A stretch of DNA of 64,000 bases from Sutcliffiella horikoshii. GTDB taxonomy: Bacteria > Bacillota > Bacilli > Bacillales > Bacillaceae_I. Positions 43,241 to 50,930 of the stretch are shown one piece after another (positions within the stretch are counted from its first letter, which is position 1; each line of letters starts with the position of its first letter). The stretch is from NCBI RefSeq assembly GCF_019931755.1, contig NZ_CP082918.1, forward strand, positions 600,001 through 664,000, written 5' to 3'. A program made the translations under genes and the position numbers. The notes under the pieces were generated by a model. The model was not told the DNA's origin and searched no databases. It was given only the letters and a program-made list of their open reading frames with translations.

Positions 43241-43534
43241 ATGGGATTTATTGAAACTATATACTTTGCGATTGGAGCAATTTTATTTACTAATTTCTTC
43301 TACGCCCTTTTATATTTACTTAGTAGAACAACTGGTGACTGGTTATCTGATGGGGTTAGTAAGTATGCAGATTGTCTGGGAGTTTTGTTGTTTTTCCCGT
43401 TTTTGGGATTGACGAATTTTTTAGCAATGCTTACTTATGATCGATTCAATTGGTTTGTAGCGCGGTTGGTGATACTTTTGTATGCCATTTTATTATTAGT
43501 TCTTTTTTTCGTTTTGATAATTCTAGTATCATGA
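43241..43534 (+). CDS. Probable membrane immunity protein, second paralogue
   Basis: A 97-aa paralogue of the preceding gene (MGFIETIYFAIGAILFTNFF; FLGLTNFLAMLTYDRFNWFV; ARLVILLYAILLLVLFFVLI). Again a four-codon frame (MLES) ends in TAATG at the start codon, with the same upstream AAAGGTAGTGTT-TAGG. This shows that the duplication included the translation-start region. The second copy may protect against a toxin variant carried by related strains. Confidence 0.7.
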   Translation: MGFIETIYFAIGAILFTNFFYALLYLLSRTTGDWLSDGVSKYADCLGVLLFFPFLGLTNFLAMLTYDRFNWFVARLVILLYAILLLVLFFVLIILVS

Positions 43535-43577
43535 AAAGAGAATATGAACGAGCCTGAAAAAGAAAGGAGTTACTCAT

Positions 43578-44282
43578 ATGATGTATACTCTTACTGCGGA
43601 AGAATACATACTATCGCTTTTATTGCTAGATGGGGCGGAAGTGGCCGCTTCGATAAAGGACGAAGTGTTCGGAGATATTTCGGATCAGCAATTGGAGTGT
43701 CGGCTGGATAGTGCGACAAGCGGCCTGATTTCTAAAGGGTTATTGTCGGTGGACCGTAATCAGGAAAAGGTGGATGAGCAGTTCCAGAAATTTTTGATGG
43801 GGCTGACCAAAGTTAAACGTATTATTCGTGGTCAAATAGCTACGGACGAAGGTGCCAGTACGGTGTCATTATTCTGCGGTGATAATATTACCGTTCAACA
43901 ATCTTTGTATGATAATCGTGTTTTCAAGTTGTTTGGCGAGTCGGATGAGCAGAAGCTGAGCCAGTTGATGGACCTAAGTTTTAATAGAGTGGAAGGTCAG
44001 GCATTTTCTGTGAAAGAGCCTCAATTTGAAAAGGTTGTAGACAAATTGTTGGCTGGTAGGGAGATTACAGAGGAAGAATCCAGTTTGTTTGATCCTCAGT
44101 TTTTAGACGTGCTTGTGGCAAAGAAAGGAAAGTTGAATTCGTTGTATGATTATCGTCTTGGTGAGCAGGTAGCCATTGGTGCCCTATTGTATATTAGTAA
44201 TGGTGGGCAGACATGGTTTATCGAAAACAATGAGGATAATTTGATTATTGCGCCGTATTCATTTGGGGATTTATTTGAATAA
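43578..44282 (+). CDS. Protein of unknown function linked to the LXG operon
   Basis: A 234-aa soluble protein without signal or membrane segments. The first 75 residues (YTLTAEEYILSLLLLDGAEV ... LDSATSGLISKGLLSVDRNQ) look like a winged-helix/GTPase-regulator-like fold. A beta-rich part follows (VSLFCGDNITVQQSLYDNRV) and the tail is NEDNLIIAPYSFGDLFE. The overall plan recalls ESX/T7SS chaperones of the EspG kind, but I see no diagnostic motif and hold this loosely. AAAGGAG precedes the ATG. It is probably the last gene of the LXG operon and could be a toxin chaperone. Confidence 0.55.
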   Translation: MMYTLTAEEYILSLLLLDGAEVAASIKDEVFGDISDQQLECRLDSATSGLISKGLLSVDRNQEKVDEQFQKFLMGLTKVKRIIRGQIATDEGASTVSLFCGDNITVQQSLYDNRVFKLFGESDEQKLSQLMDLSFNRVEGQAFSVKEPQFEKVVDKLLAGREITEEESSLFDPQFLDVLVAKKGKLNSLYDYRLGEQVAIGALLYISNGGQTWFIENNEDNLIIAPYSFGDLFE

Positions 44283-44290
44283 TGGTTTTA

Positions 44291-44330
44291 AGGACAGGCA
44301 CGTCGACCCGGTTGGAAGCAGGTGTGCCGG
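44291..44330 (+). repeat. REP-like element, degenerate
   Basis: AGGACAGGCACGTCGACCCG followed by a decayed right arm (GCAGGTGTGCCGG). Confidence 0.65.
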
Positions 44331-44420
44331 TTTCTATTATTAAAGTGGCGACTTCGCAGGTTTTGGGCGGGGTCGTTTTTTGTTGGGTTTTGTCGCTTCG
44401 CTTGTATTTGGGGGAGTTTG

Positions 44421-44520
44421 GACAGTAAAGTGGGTGCGACGGACAGTATTTGTGTTTTTTTCGACAGTATTTGGGTCACTTCCGACAGTAAATGGGTGTG
44501 TTTGGACAGTAAGTGGGATT
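44421..44520. repeat. 21-bp tandem repeat, five units
   Basis: GACAGTA begins at 44421, 44442, 44463, 44484 and 44505, an exact 21-bp step. The unit is roughly GACAGTAAATGGGTGNNTTN, with differing spacers. The minus strand reads heptads such as HLLSEVT and QILSKKT, which follow from the period. Confidence 0.85.
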
Positions 44521-44685
44521 TGTAGAGAAAAACTTTGGTGAACATTTGAAGGAATGTACCCCCTACATCTAAAGTCGTACCTATCCCATCAAAAAGCAGT
44601 ACTCAAACTTCCTTCCTTAGCTGAATGTTGCCAAATTCTTCTTCATTTATGATGAAAGTATCAAAAGTGAAGAGGGAGAACGACT

Positions 44686-45909
44686 ATGAACAGTTTATAT
44701 AAGGACAGCAGGTTTCGGTATATTATTTTGGCAAATTTGGCTTCATCCATTGGGAGCGGGATCACGATGATTGCCATTCCGTGGCTGTTGGTGACGAGCG
44801 ATAATGGCAATGAAGTGTTTGGTTATGTGGCAATTTGTATGACAATCATCAACTTTATACTTACACCGTATTTGGGGTATTTGATTGATAAAATTTCTAG
44901 GAAGAGAATGATTGTAAGCAGTAAGGTGGTCAGCCTCATCGCTCTGGCTTTATTTTCGGGAGTCGGTTTTGTCGGACTGGATTACGAGCTTTGGCATTAC
45001 ATTGTCATCTACATGATTGGCAGCTTGTACTACACGATTTTCTATCCGACGATGTTTGCTTTAAATCAGGAGTTGTTTCGTAAAGATCAGTTTAAGGTAT
45101 TGAATGGCACGATGGAGGTGCAGGGACAGCTGTCGTACATGGTGGCTGGAGCAATAGCAAGTGTGCTTCTATTGAAATGGGACCTTCATTATATTTTGCT
45201 TCTCGATGTATTTACGTACGCGCTTGCAATCTACTTTTTTGTGAAGATACCTTATCGGAGGAAGCTTCCAGGGGTAGCAGTTTCCAAGGGTTCCAAGGTG
45301 AGCGCATCTGCGGCTATTGGTTTTATGAAAAGGGAGCCAGCCATGTTTCTGTTTTTGCTGGCCTCGTCCTTGCCGTTCATTGGGGTGATGCTCACAAACT
45401 ATCTGTTTCCTGTTTACTTAGCAGATGTGTTAAAAGTGGAGGGGAATATTTATGGAATCCAGGGGATGGTGTATGGGCTGGGGGCCGTACTAGCTGGGAT
45501 TTTTATTCCAATTGCGGCGCGGAAATTTGAGGATTCGAAGCTAGTGGCAGGGACGATGATTCTTTTTACGATGGCGATTTCAATTATGGTGTACTTACCT
45601 GTTGGAGGCTATCTATTCATGATGCTGTTGATCGCCCTTGGTAACAGCGGTGCAAGAGTGGCACGGAATGCGTTCATGATGGAGCGGATTCCAAATGAGA
45701 TTATCGGCAGGGTCGATGGTTTGTTGAGAACAGTGGGGCTGTTGTTGCGGATTGTGTTGTTAGGCATGTTCACTGGACTTGTTTCCATGGGGCAAATTAT
45801 GATGTGTTTTACGATTTTGGCAGGGATTTTGCTGGTTGCTTCAAGTTATGTGGTCGTGTTTTCGCGGAAAAGTGTTGGAGTTGCTGGTCAGGAGATCGTA
45901 AAAGTGTAA
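44686..45909 (+). CDS. MFS transporter, probable drug or siderophore exporter
   Basis: A 407-aa, 12-helix major facilitator of the MFS_3/EntS-like type. Helix 1 is IILANLASSIGSGITMIAIP, the loop 2-3 signature is GYLIDKISRKRMIVSSK, and the second half has GARVARNAFMMERIPNEIIG and GRVDGLLRTVGLLLRI. Proton-driven export of small molecules is the usual role. The start ATG follows GAGGGAGAACGACT. No regulator is adjacent, and a terminator overlaps the stop region. Confidence 0.85.
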   Translation: MNSLYKDSRFRYIILANLASSIGSGITMIAIPWLLVTSDNGNEVFGYVAICMTIINFILTPYLGYLIDKISRKRMIVSSKVVSLIALALFSGVGFVGLDYELWHYIVIYMIGSLYYTIFYPTMFALNQELFRKDQFKVLNGTMEVQGQLSYMVAGAIASVLLLKWDLHYILLLDVFTYALAIYFFVKIPYRRKLPGVAVSKGSKVSASAAIGFMKREPAMFLFLLASSLPFIGVMLTNYLFPVYLADVLKVEGNIYGIQGMVYGLGAVLAGIFIPIAARKFEDSKLVAGTMILFTMAISIMVYLPVGGYLFMMLLIALGNSGARVARNAFMMERIPNEIIGRVDGLLRTVGLLLRIVLLGMFTGLVSMGQIMMCFTILAGILLVASSYVVVFSRKSVGVAGQEIVKV

Positions 45910-45936
45910 AAGGAGCCGAGATTCGTGGCTCCTTTT
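45908..45936 (+). terminator. Terminator of the MFS gene
   Basis: Arms AAAAGGAGCC / GGCTCCTTTT begin within the stop codon. Confidence 0.85.
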
Positions 45937-45960
45937 GGTTTTGATGGGGGTGGCGTGGTG

Positions 45961-46000
45961 ATTTATCCGCGACTTTTTGAATTTATCCACGACTTTAGCC
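45961..46000. repeat. Two-unit 20-bp tandem repeat
   Basis: ATTTATCCGCGACTTTTTGA is followed by ATTTATCCACGACTTTAGCC. A short duplicated motif; role unknown. Confidence 0.7.
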
Positions 46001-46068
46001 CATATAAACGCCATTCGACAAATACCGACACGTGCACCCCCATTAATTTTGAATAAATTCCCTCAAAC

Positions 46069-46092
46069 TGGGTCGGCGTGCCTGTCCCCTCA
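46069..46092 (-). repeat. REP-like element supplying the CPBP stop codon
   Basis: On the minus strand, TGAGGGGACAGGCACGCCGA: the TGA is the stop codon of the CPBP gene. The element's insertion therefore touches the coding end. Confidence 0.75.
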
Positions 46093-46773
46093 GCCCACCA
46101 CCGTCAACACCACCGCCAACCCGTTAAACACCGCATGAATAATCATCCCCGGAACAATCGAACCCGACTTTTCATAAGTCCAGGCAAAAATCACCCCTGA
46201 AAGAAAGTTGACCGGCAGCGTGTTGTAGGTCGGGATGTGCACGATGGTGAAAATGAGCGAGCTGACGATAAGACCTGCCCCCACGCCCCATTTCCCACGA
46301 ATCCACTTATATAAGAATCCGCGGTAAAATATCTCCTCGTAGATAGGGGAGATCACGGCGGCTGAAAGAAAGGCGATGGTGAACGTGAACCAGGTGACTT
46401 GCAATTTCAGGGATTCTGTCTTGCTGTTATCGACTCCGATACCCAAAATATCCATAGCAACAACCAATAGAATACTAGAAACAATTAATACGACCGACCA
46501 CACCGGAATCCATTTCCAGTAGCTTTTAGGAAACGATCGGAGGCCGACTTCCTCCCATCTCAATCCATGTGGCTTAAGTGCAACCAAGTACACACTTAGT
46601 GTAAAAATGATGGACATGATGAGACCTGTCATGGTGCCTGCGTAGAGTGTGTTCTCGAATGCTTGCAATAAAAACCGGTGCATCCAAAACTCAATAAAAA
46701 TCGGCACGAAAACGAGTGCCATTAATAGTAGTGGGATCATTTCTTTTACATTCCATTTTGTGTTCATTTTCAA
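46090..46773 (-). CDS. CPBP intramembrane metalloprotease
   Basis: A 227-aa membrane protein with about seven hydrophobic helices. CPBP/Abi motifs are SPIYEEIFYRGFLYKWIRGK (EExxxR), FTIVHIPTYN (FxxxH) and IHAVFNGLAVV (HxxxN/D-like). Relatives process prenylated or bacteriocin-related substrates, or act in self-immunity. The stop codon lies inside a REP element, so the last residues (LTVVG) may have been changed by its insertion. It is divergent from the MerR gene, which might regulate it. Confidence 0.87.
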   Translation of the reverse strand: MKMNTKWNVKEMIPLLLMALVFVPIFIEFWMHRFLLQAFENTLYAGTMTGLIMSIIFTLSVYLVALKPHGLRWEEVGLRSFPKSYWKWIPVWSVVLIVSSILLVVAMDILGIGVDNSKTESLKLQVTWFTFTIAFLSAAVISPIYEEIFYRGFLYKWIRGKWGVGAGLIVSSLIFTIVHIPTYNTLPVNFLSGVIFAWTYEKSGSIVPGMIIHAVFNGLAVVLTVVG

Positions 46774-46858
46774 TGTGATTTCCTCCAGATATTTTGTATG
46801 ATAGATGTAGGATAAATGGTGACGTTACGTAACCTGCAAGTAGTTTAGGAGGGAATGT

Positions 46859-47611
46859 ATGAATTATTTTTCATCGGGAGAGGTTGCAAAGAAATTGGGG
46901 GTATCTTTGCGTACAGTACGCTATTATGACGACATTGGGTTGGTAGAACCGACAAGCAAGGATGACAGTGGAAGGCGGCTTTATTCGGCAGACGATATCC
47001 TCCAGCTTCAAAAAGTAATCCTATTGAAGGAAACTGCCATGCCTTTGAAGGATATTCAAAAAGTCTTGAATCAGATTACGATGGAGCGGATCCTTCTTTT
47101 ACATAAGGAAAAGTTAGTGGGAGATCTTGAACGGTTAAGTCTGTCGCTCGATCACACGCATTCTCTGTTAAATATGCTGAAGCTTGAAAAGGACATTCAA
47201 TGGGAACACCTTATTCCTTTGCTGGGAGAGGACTTGGAAGGGAAGCGTCAGCAGCGTGTGGAAGCGATGGAAGGGATGTTCAGCGAGGAGGAGCAAGCAG
47301 TATTGCAACGAAACTTGCCGAAGTTAGAGGACAATCCGGTGGAGGTAACAAAGTGGATCAACATCATTAAGCGGATTGAGCTTTGTCTTGCAGATGGGAA
47401 AAAGCCAGATTCAGTTGAAGGACAGCTGATTGCGGAGGATGTGATGATTTTGTCTGAGGAGACCTTTAAGGGTAATGCAGAACTGGCGGAGAAATTCTGG
47501 GATGCGAGAAAATCGGAAGAGGCTTCTAATGAGTTGGGGTTCTATCCAGTGAGGCAGGAAGTGTTGGAGTTTTTGGAAGCTGCCATGAAGGAGATTTCCC
47601 TATCTTCATAA
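46859..47611 (+). CDS. MerR-family transcriptional regulator
   Basis: A 250-aa regulator. The N-terminal MerR domain is FSSGEVAKKLGVSLRTVRYY then DDIGLVEPTSKDDSGRRLYS, followed by the dimerisation helix (LLHKEKLVGDLERLSLSLDH). The C-terminal half (from about residue 120, EEEQAVLQRNLPKLEDNPVE) is a TipAS/BltR-like effector domain. Such regulators activate promoters with long spacers on drug binding. The start ATG has AGGAGGGAATGT upstream. Confidence 0.88.
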   Translation: MNYFSSGEVAKKLGVSLRTVRYYDDIGLVEPTSKDDSGRRLYSADDILQLQKVILLKETAMPLKDIQKVLNQITMERILLLHKEKLVGDLERLSLSLDHTHSLLNMLKLEKDIQWEHLIPLLGEDLEGKRQQRVEAMEGMFSEEEQAVLQRNLPKLEDNPVEVTKWINIIKRIELCLADGKKPDSVEGQLIAEDVMILSEETFKGNAELAEKFWDARKSEEASNELGFYPVRQEVLEFLEAAMKEISLSS

Positions 47612-47689
47612 CTAGTTATTGAACCCTTGTCCATGAATGATTTAAGATAGAGAAGTAATGAAAGCGGTTTATCCGATAGGAGGGGTACG

Positions 47690-48085
47690 ATGGGGAGATT
47701 AGTTCATTTTGAAATTCATGTGGATGACATGGAGCGTGCAAAGAGGTTTTATGGAGAGGTGTTCGGTTGGTCGTTTCAAGATTGGAGCGAATACGCCGGG
47801 ACACCGTATTTTGGAGCTGTGACTGGGGACGAAGGGGAGCCTGGTATTAACGGTGCGTTGATGCAACGTAAAGGTGTTGCGCCTGAGGCCAATCAACCTC
47901 TAAATGGGTTTTCCTGCACAATGGGAGTGGAAGAGTATGATGCCACGGAAAAGTTGATTCTTGAGCATGGCGGAAAAGTGGCAGTGCCAAAGTATGCGTT
48001 GCCTGGAATGGCGTGGCAGGGGTACTATGTGGACACCGAAGGCAATGTGTTTGGTATCCACCAGCCAGATCAGAACGCGAAATAG
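47690..48085 (+). CDS. VOC-family protein
   Basis: A 131-aa single-chain VOC protein: MGRLVHFEIHVDDMERAKRF then YGEVFGWSF at the start and YVDTEGNVFGIHQPD at the end, with the metal/active-site His in HFEIH and the Gly-Asn-Val-Phe-Gly-Ile-His closing strand typical of the CFP32-like (glyoxalase/bleomycin resistance) group. The substrate is unknown. It follows the MerR gene by 78 bases and may be co-regulated. Confidence 0.87.
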   Translation: MGRLVHFEIHVDDMERAKRFYGEVFGWSFQDWSEYAGTPYFGAVTGDEGEPGINGALMQRKGVAPEANQPLNGFSCTMGVEEYDATEKLILEHGGKVAVPKYALPGMAWQGYYVDTEGNVFGIHQPDQNAK

Positions 48086-48092
48086 AGAGAGT

Positions 48093-48133
48093 CGAAGAAG
48101 ACAAGACCGCATGTGTAGGTCTTGTCTTCTTCG
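48093..48133. terminator. Perfect 16-bp hairpin between convergent genes
   Basis: CGAAGAAGACAAGACC / GGTCTTGTCTTCTTCG with a 9-nt loop. No T-run follows on the plus strand, but the stem is strong. Confidence 0.65.
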
Positions 48134-48157
48134 TGTGTCGGCGTGCCTGTCCCCTCA
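48134..48157 (-). repeat. REP-like element supplying the TetR stop codon
   Basis: On the minus strand TGAGGGGACAGGCACGCCGA, where TGA is the TetR stop. A partial extra arm (GAGAGGACAGGTGGGC) lies just inside the gene end, so the C-terminus LRGQVG may itself derive from repeat sequence. Confidence 0.75.
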
Positions 48158-48733
48158 GCCCACCTGTCCTCTCAATCCACGGTTCAAAAACTCATTCAAT
48201 AACCCCGCCATATCCTTAGGCGTCTTATTCATCCCACTCTCCAACCAGTTCTTTATCATATAAATACTTCCACTCACAAAGAATATACTTAAGTATTCGA
48301 AGGTTTCTACATCGATTTGTTTACTAGGAATAAAATTCTTCAGTATGTATTCCTTCGCAATCATCATGCCTTTTTTCTGGAATTGCACTTCGGTGTTTTC
48401 GCTCAGCAATATCTTGCAGATATCACTCTTAGATGCGATGTATTCAAAGATTTTCTCGGTCATTTGGTATGCCTCGTCTTCTTTTGAGAAATTATATTGG
48501 TTAAGCGTTTTGACCATGTCTACGGTGAACTCATCGTCGATGGCATCCAGCAGGTCGTATTGACTGGAATAGTGGGCATAAAAGGTGGAGCGATTTATAT
48601 CGGCTTTTGTACATATTTCTTTTATTGTAATGCTTGCAATGGATTTTTCCTTCAGCAAGTCCAGTAAACTTTCCTTTAGCACTATACGTGTGTACTGCTT
48701 TCTTCTATCCATTTTTTCGCTCATCTTCCTCAC
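48155..48733 (-). CDS. TetR-family regulator of the adjacent MMPL transporter
   Basis: A 192-aa regulator. The helix-turn-helix is IASITIKEICTKADINRSTF then YAHYSSQYDLLDAI (about residues 34-68), with a C-terminal ligand domain ending in a TetR_C-like PAF. It is divergent from the MMPL/secreted-protein pair, which it probably represses. The first codon is GTG at 48733, with ATGs at 48724 and 48712 as alternatives; none has an ideal ribosome binding site. The last residues are encoded by REP-like sequence. Confidence 0.85.
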   Translation of the reverse strand: MRKMSEKMDRRKQYTRIVLKESLLDLLKEKSIASITIKEICTKADINRSTFYAHYSSQYDLLDAIDDEFTVDMVKTLNQYNFSKEDEAYQMTEKIFEYIASKSDICKILLSENTEVQFQKKGMMIAKEYILKNFIPSKQIDVETFEYLSIFFVSGSIYMIKNWLESGMNKTPKDMAGLLNEFLNRGLRGQVG

Positions 48734-48748
48734 TGCCTTTCATAAAAA

Positions 48749-48832
48749 ACAACACAATAGAATGATTTGTTGTCTATCTAACATCCGGAACACAACTGTT
48801 TGTTGTATACCCAACACGGTGTCTAATATAAT
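48749..48832. promoter_or_regulatory. Candidate TetR operators and MMPL promoter
   Basis: Two inverted repeats share ACAAC/GTTGT half-sites: ACAACA...TGTTGT (48749-48773) and ACAAC...GTTGT (48792-48806). A -10 TATAAT lies at 48827-48832 on the plus strand. Confidence 0.45.
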
Positions 48833-48917
48833 AATAAGATGAAAAGGGGTACGACACAAGAGAGGATGAACAACGATAAATATTGCATCACGTATTATAA
48901 AACATAAAAAGGCTGTT

Positions 48918-50930
48918 TTGATTGTGTTTGCGTTGGTGACCATCATCTCGACCGTGGCGCAGTTTTTTGTCTCGGTCAATTATAATATGGTAGATTATCT
49001 GCCAGATGATGCCCAGTCAACAAAGGCAATGGAGATCATGGAAAAAGAATTTACGGGCTCTGTACCGGATACGCGGGTCATGATATCCGATGTGACGATA
49101 CAGGAAGCCGTTACGTATAAAGAAAAATTAGAAGCCATTGATGGAGTGGCAGAGGTAATCTGGCTCGATGATGTAGTCGACTTGAAAACCCCGCTCGAAA
49201 TAGCGGATCAAGAGATGGTCGAAAGCTACTATAAGGATAGAAATGCCTTGTTTTCCATCAGTGTCCGAAGTGGGGATGAGGTAGCCATTACGGATGCTGT
49301 TTATGAATTGATTGGCGAAAAAGGTGCCATTGCTGGGGAAGCGATCAATACGGCGACCTCACAGAAAATGGCGGGGAACGAATCGATGTATGCGGCCATG
49401 CTGCTTGTGCCAATCATTATTTTCATTCTAATCATTTCCACAACATCTTGGGTGGAACCGGTATTCTTCCTGACGGCGATTGGCGTGTCCGTCTTAATCA
49501 ACTTAGGAACAAACATCTTTATCGGTGAGGTTTCCTTTGTGACGCAGTCAGTGGCGCCGATCTTGCAGCTCGCCGTATCGCTTGATTATGCGGTGTTCTT
49601 GTTGCACAGTTTCAGTGATTATCGTAAAAAAACAAACAATCCTGAAGAGGCCATGGAGCTAGCGATGAAGAAGTCGTTCCCTGCCATTACAGCAAGTGCG
49701 GCGACAACATTTTTCGGATTTATTGCGCTTACGTTTATGGAATTCGAGATTGGATCTGACCTTGGGTTGAACCTGGTAAAGGGAATCGTGCTGAGTTTTA
49801 TCAGTGTAATGGTATTTCTCCCAGCATTGACGCTTTTCTTTTATAAATGGATGGATAAGACGCAGCATAAGAGCTTTATTCCAAGCTTTGAGGGAATCGG
49901 GAACTTCGTGGTGAAATTAAGGTTTCCAAGTTTACTTATCGTACTCGCATTATTGGTCCCTGCGTTCCTCGCGCAGACGAACACCTCTTTTACATATGGA
50001 TTTGGTGAACTTCCAGACCATACGAGAGCAGGTGCGGATTATAACAAAATCAACGAATCCTTTGGGGAAATCACACCGATTGTGCTATTGGTGCCGAAAG
50101 GTGAGGTGGCAAAAGAGGAGGAGCTTGTGGCAGAGCTTGAGTCCATGGATTATGTCACAAGTGTCGTGTCTTACGTGAACATGGTGGACCCGGTGATTCC
50201 GCCAGAGTACTTGGATGAAGAAGTACGAAATGAATTTTATTCGGAAAATTATAGCCGGATCGTTATCAACACCAACCAGGCGACAGAAGGGGACATTCCT
50301 TTTGCGATTGTGGAAAATGTGGATAGAGCCGCAACCGAGTATTACGGTGATTCCGCGCTCAGCCTTGGGGAGAGCGTGACGTTGTATGATATTAAAAACA
50401 CAGTGACAAAGGATAATATCTTGGTCAATGTATTGACTGTCGTGACGATTGCCATTGTGTTATTGATTGGTTTCCGGTCGATTTCGATACCGGTTGTCTT
50501 GTTATTGGCAATTCAGTCGTCTGTGTGGATTAACTTGTCGATTCCGTATTTCTCGGAAACCTCGTTGGTCTTTGTTGGCTACTTAATCATCAGTACGGTG
50601 CAGTTAGCGGCAACGGTGGATTATGGAATCTTGTTTACAGAGGCTTACACGCACCATCGAAAGGAAATGTCTGCGAGGAAGGCAATTATTAAAACGTTGG
50701 ATGAGAAGACCTTCTCGATTTCTATTTCGGCAGCCATCCTTTCAAGTGTCGGTTTTATTTTATGGATTACGTCTTCTAACCCGATTGTCGGTTCAATCGG
50801 TCTGTTGCTTGGAAGAGGGGCGTTGCTGGCGTTTATCATGGTGCTGTTCTTCCTGCCGGCGATGTTGCTTGTGTGTGATAAATTCATCAAGAAAACGACC
50901 TATAAGTCCAATTTTAAAGAGGAGAAGTGA
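48918..50930 (+). CDS. MMPL/RND-family transporter with a disturbed start
   Basis: At least 670 aa; two RND repeats, each with a large extracellular domain after the first helix. Segments include LVPIIIFILIISTTSWVEPV, SLDYAVFLLHSFSDYRKKTN (helix 4 Asp-Tyr) and ATVDYGILFTEAYTHHRKEM in the second half. It exports lipids or drugs using the proton gradient. The reported start (TTG 48918) cuts into helix 1. Upstream codons reading INIASRIIKHKKAV are clearly coding, but in this frame only ATA/ATT starts exist, while ATG 48866 with AGAGAGG upstream is one base out of frame. A one-base insertion or a non-canonical start is likely. Confidence 0.85.
   Translation: MIVFALVTIISTVAQFFVSVNYNMVDYLPDDAQSTKAMEIMEKEFTGSVPDTRVMISDVTIQEAVTYKEKLEAIDGVAEVIWLDDVVDLKTPLEIADQEMVESYYKDRNALFSISVRSGDEVAITDAVYELIGEKGAIAGEAINTATSQKMAGNESMYAAMLLVPIIIFILIISTTSWVEPVFFLTAIGVSVLINLGTNIFIGEVSFVTQSVAPILQLAVSLDYAVFLLHSFSDYRKKTNNPEEAMELAMKKSFPAITASAATTFFGFIALTFMEFEIGSDLGLNLVKGIVLSFISVMVFLPALTLFFYKWMDKTQHKSFIPSFEGIGNFVVKLRFPSLLIVLALLVPAFLAQTNTSFTYGFGELPDHTRAGADYNKINESFGEITPIVLLVPKGEVAKEEELVAELESMDYVTSVVSYVNMVDPVIPPEYLDEEVRNEFYSENYSRIVINTNQATEGDIPFAIVENVDRAATEYYGDSALSLGESVTLYDIKNTVTKDNILVNVLTVVTIAIVLLIGFRSISIPVVLLLAIQSSVWINLSIPYFSETSLVFVGYLIISTVQLAATVDYGILFTEAYTHHRKEMSARKAIIKTLDEKTFSISISAAILSSVGFILWITSSNPIVGSIGLLLGRGALLAFIMVLFFLPAMLLVCDKFIKKTTYKSNFKEEK

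Larger units (their letters stand above)
44283..44685. other. Intergenic region with a REP element and a 21-bp tandem repeat
   Basis: It holds the degenerate REP copy at 44291-44330 and the minisatellite at 44421-44520. Open frames on both strands here are by-products of the 21-bp period. Confidence 0.6.

Noticed and set aside
41134..44282. A complete type VII secretion locus
   Set aside because: No EssC ATPase, WXG100, EsaA or EssB gene occurs in the window; only effectors and partners are present.
44288..44545. 85-codon minus-strand frame with heptad repeats
   Set aside because: The heptads follow automatically from the 21-bp DNA period; there is no start signal, and the end lies in a REP element.
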